64,000 nt of DNA, taken from assembly GCF_007993935.1 (NCBI RefSeq), contig NZ_VITY01000010.1:1-64000 (forward strand). Direction: 5' to 3'. The DNA comes from Bradyrhizobium macuxiense. GTDB taxonomy: Bacteria > Pseudomonadota > Alphaproteobacteria > Rhizobiales > Xanthobacteraceae. Positions 52,114 to 60,512 of the stretch are shown piece after piece (the stretch's first letter is position 1; every line of letters starts with the position of its first letter). The notes under the pieces are model-generated. The model did no database searches. It worked only from the letters and a program-made list of their open reading frames with translations, and was not told the DNA's origin. Position numbers and translations under genes: made by a program.

Positions 52114-52638
52114 ATGGCTGATCCCTTCGTCGCCGAGATCCGCATTTTCGGTTTCAATTTCGCGCCAGTGGGCTGGGCATTCTGCGCCGGACAGATTCTG
52201 CCGATCTCGCAGAACACCGCGCTGTTCTCGTTGCTCGGCACCACCTATGGAGGTGACGGCAAGAGCAACTTCGCCCTGCCCAACATGGCCGGAAGAGCGC
52301 CGATGCATCCGGGTCAGGGCCCCGGCCTTTCACTCCATGACCTCGGCGAGACCGGCGGCGAGGAAACGGTCAGCCTGCTGCAGACGGAAATCCCCAGCCA
52401 TACCCACACGGTTCAGAGTGTGCCGGCCAACCTCCCGGCCAACTCCGACATTCCCACCAACAATTCATTCGGCAAGTCTGCGCAGGGCAATGCCTATACG
52501 GCCCCCGCAAATACGGTCACCATGTCTGCGCAGGAAGTGGGGCTGTCCGGCAACAGCCAGCCGCACAACAACATGCAGCCTTACCTTACCTTGAACTTCT
52601 GCATTGCGCTGCAGGGTGTTTACCCGCCGAGAAGCTGA
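52114..52638 (+). CDS. Phage tail collar domain protein (microcystin-dependent-protein family), paralogue 3
   Basis: 174 residues. Motifs: EIRIFGFNFAPVGWAFCAGQ, ILPISQNTALFSLLGTTYGG, FALPNMAGRAPMHPG, TEIPSHTHTVQ and the end YLTLNFCIALQGVYPPRS. The C-terminal YLxxxFxIxLxGxxP motif is kept in all three copies and may be the assembly surface. It lies 12 bases after paralogue 2 and 7 bases before the GNAT gene. Confidence 0.92.
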   Translation: MADPFVAEIRIFGFNFAPVGWAFCAGQILPISQNTALFSLLGTTYGGDGKSNFALPNMAGRAPMHPGQGPGLSLHDLGETGGEETVSLLQTEIPSHTHTVQSVPANLPANSDIPTNNSFGKSAQGNAYTAPANTVTMSAQEVGLSGNSQPHNNMQPYLTLNFCIALQGVYPPRS

Positions 52639-52645
52639 GGCCGTC

Positions 52646-53209
52646 TTGGCGTTCGAGGTGCCCGTAGCCGCGTCTGCAGCACCTGCGTTCGGCTGGGCGC
52701 GTGCGGCCAACTCCGGTTGCTGCTTTCGCCGCCTGGCGGAGGCCGATCTGCCGTTCCTCGGCCGGCTCTATGCCTCGACACGCATCGAGGAACTGGCGCC
52801 GGTGCCGTGGAGCGAGGCGGACAAGGCGGCCTTTCTCGACCAGCAATTCCGCGCCCAGCACGCGCATTACCAGCAATATTATCCGAACGCCGATTGGCTG
52901 GTGATCGCGCGCGCGGATGAGGACATCGGCCGATTCTATATCGAGCGCTGGCCGAGCCAGCACCGCATCATCGACATCGCCTTCATGCCGGCGCATCGCG
53001 GCAAGGGCTATGGCGAGGCGTTGCTGCGCGATGCGATCGACGAGGCGGCTTATGCCGGCAAGGACGTCTCGATCCATGTCGAGAAGCTCAACCCGGCGAT
53101 GCGGCTCTACCGCCGGCTCGGCTTCGTCACCGAGGAAGACAAGGGCGTCTACGATCTGATGCGCTGGCGTGCAGGCCGAGAAACCGAGCGTCAGGTGAAG
53201 ATCGCCTGA
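52646..53209 (+). CDS. GNAT-family N-acetyltransferase of the tail-collar operon
   Basis: 187 residues if the TTG at 52646 is the start (TGAGG about 6 bases upstream); a TTG at 52604 would overlap paralogue 3. Acetyl-CoA-binding motif A is FMPAHRGKGYGEALLRDAI (RGKGYG near 125), then LNPAMRLYRRLGFV, the classic motif B. It closes the collar operon. GNAT enzymes are found beside COG4675 genes in other genomes (recalled, not searched), so it may acetylate the collar proteins. Confidence 0.88.
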   Translation: MAFEVPVAASAAPAFGWARAANSGCCFRRLAEADLPFLGRLYASTRIEELAPVPWSEADKAAFLDQQFRAQHAHYQQYYPNADWLVIARADEDIGRFYIERWPSQHRIIDIAFMPAHRGKGYGEALLRDAIDEAAYAGKDVSIHVEKLNPAMRLYRRLGFVTEEDKGVYDLMRWRAGRETERQVKIA

Positions 53210-53490
53210 TAGCCGTTGCCGTCGCCGAGCGGGCCGATCGGCACCAGGAAGATCTCGATCACCCCGAGCGCGGGATGCCGCACCGGATAGATCGCCTGCG
53301 GCAGCCATGCGCCCTTCGGCCCGACAAACAGCAGCGAGAACGCACCGCCCGGCCGGCCGCTGTTGCCCGCAGGCTCGACCTTGGCGAGCTTCAACTCGAC
53401 GACGCGATCCGCCGCCTGCATCTCGAACCCGGCATCCTGGTGCGGGGTGAAATCATCAATATGCAGCTTCGCGAGATCGACGGTGGTCAT
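53191..53490 (-). CDS. DUF6916 family protein
   Basis: 99 residues from the ATG at 53490; the frame upstream of it is non-coding. Features: TPHQDAGFEMQ, VVELKLAKVEP, FSLLFVGPKGAWLPQAIYPV and LGVIEIFLVPIGPLGDGNGY, a compact beta-rich protein with no signal peptide. I recall this family as a genomic companion of tail-collar proteins. It overlaps the GNAT gene end by 19 bases, convergently. The close packing suggests shared function with the collar operon. Confidence 0.75.
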   Translation of the reverse strand: MTTVDLAKLHIDDFTPHQDAGFEMQAADRVVELKLAKVEPAGNSGRPGGAFSLLFVGPKGAWLPQAIYPVRHPALGVIEIFLVPIGPLGDGNGYQAIFT

Positions 53491-53510
53491 GCGCACGTCC
53501 CTGTTGCTGT

Positions 53511-53529
53511 CGACGTGTAACACACGTCG
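53511..53529. promoter_or_regulatory. 19-bp palindrome before the DUF6916 gene
   Basis: CGACGTGT-AAC-ACACGTCG, perfect 8-bp arms, ending 21 bases upstream of the DUF6916 start. The ACGTGT/ACACGT half-sites match the outer arms of the palindrome before the giant adhesin gene (42542-42563), with different spacing (3 versus 10 bases). Possible operator for a shared regulator. Confidence 0.45.
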
Positions 53530-53702
53530 TGACGATGCGGTCAAGGTTTCTGCCGGACGCCCGCTCGCGCCGTCATGCGCGATCGGCACCCGGCTCTCCT
53601 TGCGCCCTCTGCGAGAGGAGAGGACAAGTAAACGCAAGACTCAGGCAAATCATGTCGCGAGAATCCGGACGTATGATTCACCGGCGGTGCGACAAACTCG
53701 GC

Positions 53703-53823
53703 GTCGTCCTGGCGAAAGCCAGGACCCATTACCCCAACCGAGCATCGCTGCGCGACGCTGGAGCCACAATCCCGTTCATCACCGAACGCGGTGGTTATGG
53801 GTCCTGGCTTTCGCCAGGACGAC
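53703..53823. repeat. MITE-like palindromic element, GTCGTCCTGGCGAAAG family, copy 4
   Basis: About 121 bp: GTCGTCCTGGCGAAAGCC and CATTACCCC at the left, CGCGGTGGTTATGGGTCC and GGCTTTCGCCAGGACGAC at the right. The centre differs from the other copies. Same orientation as copy 2. Confidence 0.88.
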
Positions 53824-53943
53824 GGCGGTGGATGCGGAGCCTTCGACCGTGCAACCGAGGTCCCTGATGACGGCCCCGCTTTCCTCCGCTAACCTCCGCC
53901 CAAACGACCGCCGGCAAGGCGGACCATTTTGAGGGAGAGGCGC

Positions 53944-55098
53944 GTGCATCGAGGCCGTGTCGTATTCGGCGCCATGGACGAGGTCGTGTTCGGGCGGCCC
54001 GCCCGTGAGGCCATCGTCGAGCAACTGGACCGGTTAGGCGCACAGCGCGCCTTCCTGATGGTATCGGGAACGCTGAACCGCGAGACCGACGAAATCGAAA
54101 AAATCCGCGAGGCGCTTGGGTCCCGCTGCGTCGGCACCTTCGACAAGATGCCGGCGCATACGCCGCGCGCCGCGGTCATCGCGGCAACCGAACAGGCGCG
54201 CGATGCGAAGGCCGACCTGATCGTCACCGTCGGCGGCGGCTCGATCACCGACGGCGCCAAGGCCGTGCAGCTATGCCTCGCCAACAATGTCACGACATCC
54301 GACGGCATCGATACGATCCGCACCCGTGGCGGCGTCTCGCCCGAGATGAATCCGCCGGCCGTGCGCCAGATCAGCGTGCCGACCACGATCGCGGGCGGCG
54401 AGTTCTCGTCGATCGCGGGTGTCACCAACGAGGCCAAGCGGCAGAAGGAGATGCTGCGCCATCCGCTGGTGATGCCGCGCGCCACCATCCTCGATCCGGA
54501 TATCTCGGTGCACACGCCGGACTGGCTGTTCCTGTCGACCGGCATCCGCGCGGTCGATCATTGCGTCGAGGGCATCTGCTCGCGCGAGGCGCATCCTTAC
54601 GGCGATGCGCAGGCGATCAAGGGGCTGGAGATGCTGGCGGCCGGCCTGCCGCGGGTGAAGGCCAACCCGAAGGACATTTCAGCACGGATGGATTGCCAGA
54701 TCGGCACCTGGCTCTCGACCGGTCCGCTCGCCTCCGGCGTGCCGATGGGCGCGAGCCACGGCATCGGCTACGTGCTCGGCGCCGAATTCGACGTGCCGCA
54801 CGGCTACACCTCATGCGTGATGCTGCCGGCGGTGATGCGCTGGAACAAGCGCGACAATACCGACCGCCAGGCACTGGTCGCGGCCGCGATGGGCCATCCG
54901 GGCGCCGACGCAGGCGACGTGCTCGACCGCTTCATCCGCGACCTCGGCATGCCGCGCAGCCTCAAGGAGGTGCAGGTCGGCGCCGAACATTTCGACCGCA
55001 TCGCGGCGGGAGCGATGCGCACGCCCTGGGTGCCGCGCAATCCGCGCAAGATCGACAGCCCGTCCCAGGTCCGCGAGATTCTGGTGATGGCCGCCTAG
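53944..55098 (+). CDS. Iron-containing alcohol dehydrogenase, maleylacetate-reductase-like
   Basis: 384 residues from the GTG at 53944 (GGGAGAGG upstream). The NAD(P)-binding half has LIVTVGGGSITDGAKAVQL (about 95-113); the metal-binding half has GIRAVDHCVEGICSREAHP and PMGASHGIGYVLGAEFDVPH (near 265-280), supplying the iron-ligand histidines of the type III dehydrogenases. ISVPTTIAGGEFSSIAG is closest to the maleylacetate reductase subgroup. It is followed by an acyl-CoA synthetase 39 bases on, so an oxidation-then-activation step is possible. Confidence 0.9.
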   Translation: MHRGRVVFGAMDEVVFGRPAREAIVEQLDRLGAQRAFLMVSGTLNRETDEIEKIREALGSRCVGTFDKMPAHTPRAAVIAATEQARDAKADLIVTVGGGSITDGAKAVQLCLANNVTTSDGIDTIRTRGGVSPEMNPPAVRQISVPTTIAGGEFSSIAGVTNEAKRQKEMLRHPLVMPRATILDPDISVHTPDWLFLSTGIRAVDHCVEGICSREAHPYGDAQAIKGLEMLAAGLPRVKANPKDISARMDCQIGTWLSTGPLASGVPMGASHGIGYVLGAEFDVPHGYTSCVMLPAVMRWNKRDNTDRQALVAAAMGHPGADAGDVLDRFIRDLGMPRSLKEVQVGAEHFDRIAAGAMRTPWVPRNPRKIDSPSQVREILVMAA

Positions 55099-55137
55099 AA
55101 CAAAATCGAGTCGCGAGTGAGGGGGAAATAGAGCTCA

Positions 55138-56688
55138 ATGTACACCGGCAAGCATGCTTACCTGCGCCCGCTGCAACCCGCCTTCATCATGGCCGGGACC
55201 GGCGAGATCGTCACCTATCGCGAGCTCGAGGCGCGCAACAACCGTCTCGCACATCTGTTCCGCAAGCAGGGCCTGCAACGGCTCGACCACTATTCGATCT
55301 TCATGGAGAACAACAACCACTACCTCGAGGCCTGCGGCGCCGGCGAGCGCGCAGGGCTCTATTATACCTGCGTCAACTCCTACCTCACCGCCGGTGAGCT
55401 CGCCTACATCCTGACCAACAGCCAGTCGCGGATCCTGATCACCTCGAAGCTGAAGCTCGACATCGCGCGTGAGGCGCTGAAGGAGTGCCCGCAGGTCGAG
55501 CTCTGCATCGTGGTCGACGGCGACAGTGAAAGTGATCGCATCGTCGGCTTGCTGCAGGCCACCGCGGGCCTGCCGTCGACGCCGATCGCAGACGAATATG
55601 CCGGCACCGCGATGCTCTATTCCTCCGGCACCACCGGCCGACCCAAGGGCATCGTGCGTCCGCTGCCCGAGCAGCCGCCGTCGCTGAACCTGCCGCTGTT
55701 CGATTTCCTGACCAAGCTCTGGCACTACCGCGAGGGCATGGTCTACCTCTCGCCGGCGCCGCTCTATCACTCGGCGCCGCAGGCCGCAGTCAATCTGACC
55801 ATCCGGATGGGCGGCACCGTCGTCATCATGGAGAGCTTCGATCCCGAGCGCTATCTGGCGCTGGTCGAGAAATGGGGCATCACCCACAGCCAGCTGGTGC
55901 CGACGATGTTCTCGCGCCTGCTGAAGCTGCCCGAGGAGGTGCACACCCGCTACGACCTGTCGACGCTCGAGATCGCGATCCATGCCGCCGCGCCCTGCCC
56001 GGCGCTGGTCAAGGACGACATGATCAAATGGTGGGGCCCGATCATCCACGAATATTACGGCGCGACCGAGGGCCTCGGCTTCACCGCCTGCAACAGCGAG
56101 GAATGGCTCGCGCATCGCGGCACCGTCGGCAGGGTCTTGCTCGGCGACCTGCATATCCTCGACGAGAACATGCAGCCTTGCCCGAAGGGCACGCCGGGCA
56201 CGGTGTGGTTCAAGACCGCCACGCCGTTCGAATATTTCAACGATCCGGCCAAGACCAGCGAGGCGCGCTCGGCCGACGGCAGCATGAGCACGGTCGGTGA
56301 CGTCGGCTATGTCGACGACGACAACTTCCTCTATCTCACCGATCGCGCCACCTTCATGATCATTTCCGGCGGCGTGAACATCTACCCGCAGGAATGCGAG
56401 AACCTGCTGATCACCCACCCCAAGGTCGCGGATGCCGCGGTGTTCGGCGTACCCAATGTCGATCTCGGCGAGGAGGTGAAGGCGGTGGTGCAGCCGGCCG
56501 AGGGCATCGCGCCGGGGCCGGAGCTGGCCGAGGAGCTGATCGCCTTCTGCGCAGGCTCGCTGTCGCGCCAGAAGGTGCCGCGCTCGGTGGATTTCGAGGC
56601 CGAGCTGCCGCGGCTGCCGACCGGGAAGCTCTACAAGCGCCTGCTGCGCGACCGCTATTGGGGCAACAAGACCTCGCGGATCGTCTGA
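55138..56688 (+). CDS. AMP-forming acyl-CoA synthetase
   Basis: 516 residues. The ATP-binding loop is YSSGTTGRPKGIVRP (from Tyr161), the adenylate motif is YYGATEGLGFTACN (about 305) and the hinge region is VGYVDDDNFLYLTDR. The C-terminal catalytic lysine is Lys497 in LPTGKLYKRLL. It activates a carboxylate to its acyl-CoA thioester. The ATG follows GAGGGGGAAATAGAGCTCA. It shares orientation with the dehydrogenase; the acid substrate is not predictable. Confidence 0.94.
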   Translation: MYTGKHAYLRPLQPAFIMAGTGEIVTYRELEARNNRLAHLFRKQGLQRLDHYSIFMENNNHYLEACGAGERAGLYYTCVNSYLTAGELAYILTNSQSRILITSKLKLDIAREALKECPQVELCIVVDGDSESDRIVGLLQATAGLPSTPIADEYAGTAMLYSSGTTGRPKGIVRPLPEQPPSLNLPLFDFLTKLWHYREGMVYLSPAPLYHSAPQAAVNLTIRMGGTVVIMESFDPERYLALVEKWGITHSQLVPTMFSRLLKLPEEVHTRYDLSTLEIAIHAAAPCPALVKDDMIKWWGPIIHEYYGATEGLGFTACNSEEWLAHRGTVGRVLLGDLHILDENMQPCPKGTPGTVWFKTATPFEYFNDPAKTSEARSADGSMSTVGDVGYVDDDNFLYLTDRATFMIISGGVNIYPQECENLLITHPKVADAAVFGVPNVDLGEEVKAVVQPAEGIAPGPELAEELIAFCAGSLSRQKVPRSVDFEAELPRLPTGKLYKRLLRDRYWGNKTSRIV

Positions 56689-56811
56689 GCCCAGCGATGC
56701 GGCCGGTGGCGCTGATCCAGTCGGGCAAGCGCTGCAGCGTAACGGACTCGCACGCCGCGCTGATTTGGCGTTATGCTCTGCGATCGCAAGCCAGCTTCGC
56801 CGGAGGCCGCC

Positions 56812-57510
56812 ATGCCGTCGCCCCAGCCGCGCGAGCCGGAGCCGGCACAGGCCGGCAGGCTCGAATTCACTGCCGCCGAGATCGGCGCGCTCGCCCACCT
56901 CTATCGCGGCGAGGTCTACCGAAGCACGGTCTGGCGCACCCGCCTCGACAGCTCGACCAACTGGGCTGTCGTCACCACCGGAATCGCGCTGTCGGCCACC
57001 TACAGCAACGCGGAGGCCTCGCCCCTGCCGATGGTGCTGGTCGGCCTGCTGGTCACCGTCTTCCTGCTGTTCGAGGCGCGGCGCTACCGCTACTTCAATG
57101 TCTGGCGCGCTCGCGCCCGGCTGCTCGAAACCGATTTCTACGCGCCGATGATCCGCGGCGAAGATCCATCGCCAAATGCGGCCTGGACCGAGCTGCTGGC
57201 CAACGATTATCGCCGCCCCAGCTACCACATCAGCTTTGCCCGCGCGGTCGGCCGGCGGCTGCGCCGAACCTATGGCTGGATCTTCGCGATCCAGGCCATC
57301 GCCTATTACGGCAAGCTGGCGATCCATCCTTTGCCACTCACCGAGATGAGCGCAATCTGGGACCGCGCCTCGATCGGCCCGATTCCCGGAACCATCGTCG
57401 TTCTCGCCGGCGTCGCCTTCCACTCCAGCTGGGCGCTGTTCGCCTTCGTCACGCAACGCATGGAGGTCGCCGACCGGCGCGCACGGCACAATCTGATTGC
57501 AATGGGGTGA
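56812..57510 (+). CDS. DUF2270 family membrane protein
   Basis: 232 residues from the ATG at 56812, which has GGAGG 4 bases upstream (an earlier ATG at 56773 is less well placed). Family block: ALAHLYRGEVYRSTVWRTRL, then SSTNWAVVTTGIALSATYSN. Membrane helices at about 45-63, 70-88, 163-180 and 195-215. Function unknown. It sits between the acyl-CoA synthetase and the dioxygenase but is separated from both by about 80-125 bases. Confidence 0.88.
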   Translation: MPSPQPREPEPAQAGRLEFTAAEIGALAHLYRGEVYRSTVWRTRLDSSTNWAVVTTGIALSATYSNAEASPLPMVLVGLLVTVFLLFEARRYRYFNVWRARARLLETDFYAPMIRGEDPSPNAAWTELLANDYRRPSYHISFARAVGRRLRRTYGWIFAIQAIAYYGKLAIHPLPLTEMSAIWDRASIGPIPGTIVVLAGVAFHSSWALFAFVTQRMEVADRRARHNLIAMG

Positions 57511-57589
57511 GGCGGCGCGAGCCGCGTTGCCGGTGGCGGGCTTTTCCCCTAACGTCGCTTCAACAAGAAAAATCAGGGAGGACCTGCCG

Positions 57590-58477
57590 ATGGAAGTGAT
57601 CCCACTGCGCGAGGGGTTCGGAGCCGAGCTGCGCGGCGTCACGCTGTCTGACGTTGCCGCCAGCGATACCGCCTATGCGGCGGTGCGCGCGGCGTTCGAG
57701 GAATACTCCGTGCTGGTGTTCCGCGGTCAGGAGGTCAGCGACGACATCCAGCTCGCCTTCTCGCGCCGCTTCGGTCCGCCCGAGACGACCAAGGTCGGAT
57801 CGATGGGCACCGGCTCGCATTTCGTGATCCTCTCGACCTTCGGGCCCGACGGCAAGGTGGTTCCATCCGACCATCGGCAGCAGTTGCGCGCCAAGGCCAA
57901 CCAGCTCTGGCACACCGATTCCTCCTTCAAGCGCGTGCCGGCGCTGACCTCGATCCTGTCGGCGCGCATCATCCCCGAACATGGCGGCGAGACCGAATTC
58001 GCCTCGATGCGGCTTGCCTTCGAGCGGCTCGACAAGGACACGGCGAAGCGGCTGGAGAATTCGTTCGCCTGGCATTCCTACGCGCATTCGCGCAGCAAGG
58101 TCGCCGCCGGGCTCGCAACGACAGAGGAAGTCGACGCACTGCCGCCGGTATGCTGGCGCATGGTGTGGCGCAATCCGGTCAACGGCCGCGGCGCACTGTA
58201 TCTCGCCTCCCATGCCTATGGCGTCGAGGGCATGGATGCCGAGGCCGGCAAGGCGCTGATCGAGCAGCTGACTGAAGCCGCGACCGCGCCCGGCGTCAGC
58301 TATCTGCATCAATGGAAGCAGGGCGACGTCGTAATGTGGGACAACCGCGCCACCATGCATCGCGGCCGCCCCTGGCCGGCGCACGAAGGCCGCCTGATGA
58401 TCCGCACCACGATCTCGGCCACCGAGGCCGACGGCGTGGCGAGCGTCAGCCCGCCCTCATCGCAAGCGGCGGAGTGA
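57590..58477 (+). CDS. TauD/TfdA-family Fe(II)/2-oxoglutarate dioxygenase
   Basis: 295 residues from ATG 57590 (AGGGAGGACC upstream). The iron site is WHTDSSF (His108, Asp110) with the distal His257 in TMHRGRPWPAHEGRLMIR, whose last arginine binds 2-oxoglutarate. GAELRGVTLSD and VLVFRGQEVSDD are family start motifs. The enzyme hydroxylates a substrate next to a heteroatom; TfdA-like members cleave aryloxyacetates and taurine-like ones release sulfite. The next operon is a peptide-type importer. Confidence 0.92.
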   Translation: MEVIPLREGFGAELRGVTLSDVAASDTAYAAVRAAFEEYSVLVFRGQEVSDDIQLAFSRRFGPPETTKVGSMGTGSHFVILSTFGPDGKVVPSDHRQQLRAKANQLWHTDSSFKRVPALTSILSARIIPEHGGETEFASMRLAFERLDKDTAKRLENSFAWHSYAHSRSKVAAGLATTEEVDALPPVCWRMVWRNPVNGRGALYLASHAYGVEGMDAEAGKALIEQLTEAATAPGVSYLHQWKQGDVVMWDNRATMHRGRPWPAHEGRLMIRTTISATEADGVASVSPPSSQAAE

Positions 58478-58916
58478 GGTGAATGCTCCCTCACCGTCAT
58501 CCTGAGGAGCGCGAAGCGCGTCTCGAAGGATGTACGGCCCGGCTCGTGGCCGTGCATCCTTCGAGGCTCGCTCCGCTCGCACCTCCAGCGACAAAGGCGA
58601 AGCCTTTGCGCGGGGATGACGGGGAGAGCTGAGAGCGCGCGGATAACATCGGCGACAAACTGTCGCTGATTGCAGTCTGCTTCACGTCACATGTATCGGC
58701 ATTAGCAATCGAAATCGAACGAAGATTTATCACTGCATAGCAAAACAACCGGAGTTCCCCACAATCACTGTCAATATTCCCGGTCCGTGGAAATTTTAAT
58801 GTCCCCGCGTCATCCGAATTGCCAATCCTTGCCCGGCCCGCGCCGGTTGCCCGACAGGCTCACCGTGGTATCGTCGATGCCAATCGGCCATTGAGACCGA
58901 CATGTGGGAGGGGACC
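58478..58916. other. Gene-free region before the peptide ABC operon
   Basis: 439 bases: palindromic repeat at 58496-58620, then an AT-richer stretch with CGAAGATTTATCACTGCATAG and GGAAATTTTAATGTCC that probably contains the promoter. No gene or riboswitch recognised. Confidence 0.5.
58496..58620. repeat. Palindromic element, CTCCTCAGGGTGACGG family, copy 4
   Basis: About 125 bp in the orientation opposite to the other copies: GTCATCCTGAGGAGCGCG and CTCGAAGGATG at the left, GTGCATCCTTCGAGGCTCG and CGGGGATGAC at the right, with an extra GACAAAGGCGAAGCCTTTG hairpin near the end. Confidence 0.82.
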
Positions 58917-60512
58917 ATGCGGAGCGTGCAAGCGCTGGCCGTCGCGGTGTTGTCTGTGTTGACCATCAGCGACGTTTCACGCGCAGCCGAGCCGAAATCG
59001 GGCGGCATCTTCAGGATCTATCACCGCGACAGTCCCGGCAGCGCCTCGATCCACGAGGGCGCGACCTATTCGGTGAACATTCCGTTCATGCCGATCTTCA
59101 ACAACCTCGTCATCTTCGATCAGCACATCGCCCAGAACAGCGCCAGCACGATCCGGCCCGAGCTTGCGGAGAGCTGGGCCTGGAGCGGCGACAACAAGAC
59201 GCTGACCTTCAAGCTGCGCAAGGACGTGAAATGGCATGACGGCAAGCCGTTCACCGCGGCCGATGTCAAATGCACCTTCGACATGCTGATGGGCAAGTCG
59301 CAGCAGAAGTTCCGGCAGAATCCGCGCAAATCCTGGTACGACCAGGTCGAGGAGGTGACCACCAACGGCGACTATGAGGCATCGTTCAAGTTGAAGCGGC
59401 CGCAGCCCGCGCTGTTGTCGCTGCTCGCCTCGGGCTATTCGCCGGTCTATCCCTGCCACGTCTCGCCGGCGGAAATGCGCACCAAGCCGATCGGCACCGG
59501 CCCGTTCAAGTTCGTCGAGTTCAAGGCCAACGAATCGATCAAGCTCACCAAGAACCCCGACTACTTCAAGAAGGGCCTGCCCTATCTCGACGGCATCGAG
59601 TTCACCATCATCCCGAACCGCTCGACGGCGATCCTCGGCTTCGTCTCGGGCAAGTTCGACATGACATTCCCGACCGAGGTCTCGATCCCGCTGCTCAAGG
59701 ACGTCAAATCGCAGGACCCGACGGCGGTCTGTGTGGTGGAACCGAACAACGTCTCCACCAACATCATCATCAATTCGACCGCGCCGCCGTTCAACAATCT
59801 CGACATCCGCCGCGCGCTGGCGCTGGCGCTCGATCGCAAGGCGTTCATCCAGATCATGTTCGAGGGCCAGGGCGACATCGGCGGCACCATGGAGCCGGCG
59901 CCGGATGGCCTGTGGGCGATGCCAAAGGACATGCTTGAATCGATTCCCGGCTACGGCCCCGACGTCGAGAAGAACCGCGAGGAAGCCCGCAAACTGATGC
60001 AGAAGGCGGGCTATGGCCCGGACAAACACCTTCAGATCAAGGTGTCGACCCGCAACATCGCGGTCTACCGCGATCCCGCGATCATCCTGATCGACCAGAT
60101 CAAGAGCATCTATATCGACGCCGAGCTCGACGTCGTCGACACTGCGCAATGGTTCCCGAAGATCGCCCGCAAGGACTATTCGCTCGGCCTCAACCTGACC
60201 GGCAACGCCGTCGACGAGCCCGACCAGTCCTTCTACGAGAACTATGCCTGCGGCTCGGAGCGCAACTACACCAATTATTGCAACAAGGACATCGAGAAGC
60301 TGTTCGACCAGCAATCCGAGGAGACCAACCTCGACAAGCGAAAGAAGCTGGTGTGGGAGATCGACAAGAAGCTGCAGGAAGACGTCGCGCGGCCGATTAT
60401 CTTCCACGCTCGCACCGGCACCTGCTGGAAACCCTACGTGAAGAATGTCACGATCATGTCCAACAGCTCCTATAACGGCTATCGCTACGAAGACGTCTGG
60501 CTGGATAAATAG
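58917..60512 (+). CDS. Peptide/nickel-type ABC substrate-binding protein (family 5)
   Basis: 531 residues from the ATG at 58917, with GGGAGGGG just upstream; an ATG at 58902 lies inside that ribosome site. Signal peptide about 1-22 (ending DVSRAAEP). SBP_bac_5 features: LRPELAESW-like IRPELAESWAWSGDNKTLTF, LRKDVKWHDGKPFTAADVK (about 103-121), IGTGPFKFVEF and NLDIRRALALALDRKAF. It binds a peptide or similar ligand for the permeases that follow. Confidence 0.95.
   Translation: MRSVQALAVAVLSVLTISDVSRAAEPKSGGIFRIYHRDSPGSASIHEGATYSVNIPFMPIFNNLVIFDQHIAQNSASTIRPELAESWAWSGDNKTLTFKLRKDVKWHDGKPFTAADVKCTFDMLMGKSQQKFRQNPRKSWYDQVEEVTTNGDYEASFKLKRPQPALLSLLASGYSPVYPCHVSPAEMRTKPIGTGPFKFVEFKANESIKLTKNPDYFKKGLPYLDGIEFTIIPNRSTAILGFVSGKFDMTFPTEVSIPLLKDVKSQDPTAVCVVEPNNVSTNIIINSTAPPFNNLDIRRALALALDRKAFIQIMFEGQGDIGGTMEPAPDGLWAMPKDMLESIPGYGPDVEKNREEARKLMQKAGYGPDKHLQIKVSTRNIAVYRDPAIILIDQIKSIYIDAELDVVDTAQWFPKIARKDYSLGLNLTGNAVDEPDQSFYENYACGSERNYTNYCNKDIEKLFDQQSEETNLDKRKKLVWEIDKKLQEDVARPIIFHARTGTCWKPYVKNVTIMSNSSYNGYRYEDVWLDK

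Larger units (their letters stand above)
53491..53943. other. Gene-free gap between DUF6916 and the alcohol dehydrogenase
   Basis: 453 bases: the palindrome at 53511-53529, the repeat at 53703-53823, and unassigned sequence with a stretch AAGTAAACGCAAGACTCAGG. Possible reading frames look random. The last 30 bases carry the dehydrogenase ribosome site. Confidence 0.5.

Noticed and set aside
51087-53490. Prophage remnant
   Set aside because: Only collar-domain proteins are present; there are no integrase, capsid, portal, tape-measure, baseplate or lysis genes, and the genes are intact and tightly spaced.
55135-57642. An 835-codon open frame on the minus strand across the acyl-CoA synthetase and DUF2270 genes
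   Set aside because: It crosses two well-identified genes and the gap between them, and shows the low-stop bias of antisense GC-rich DNA rather than any family motif.
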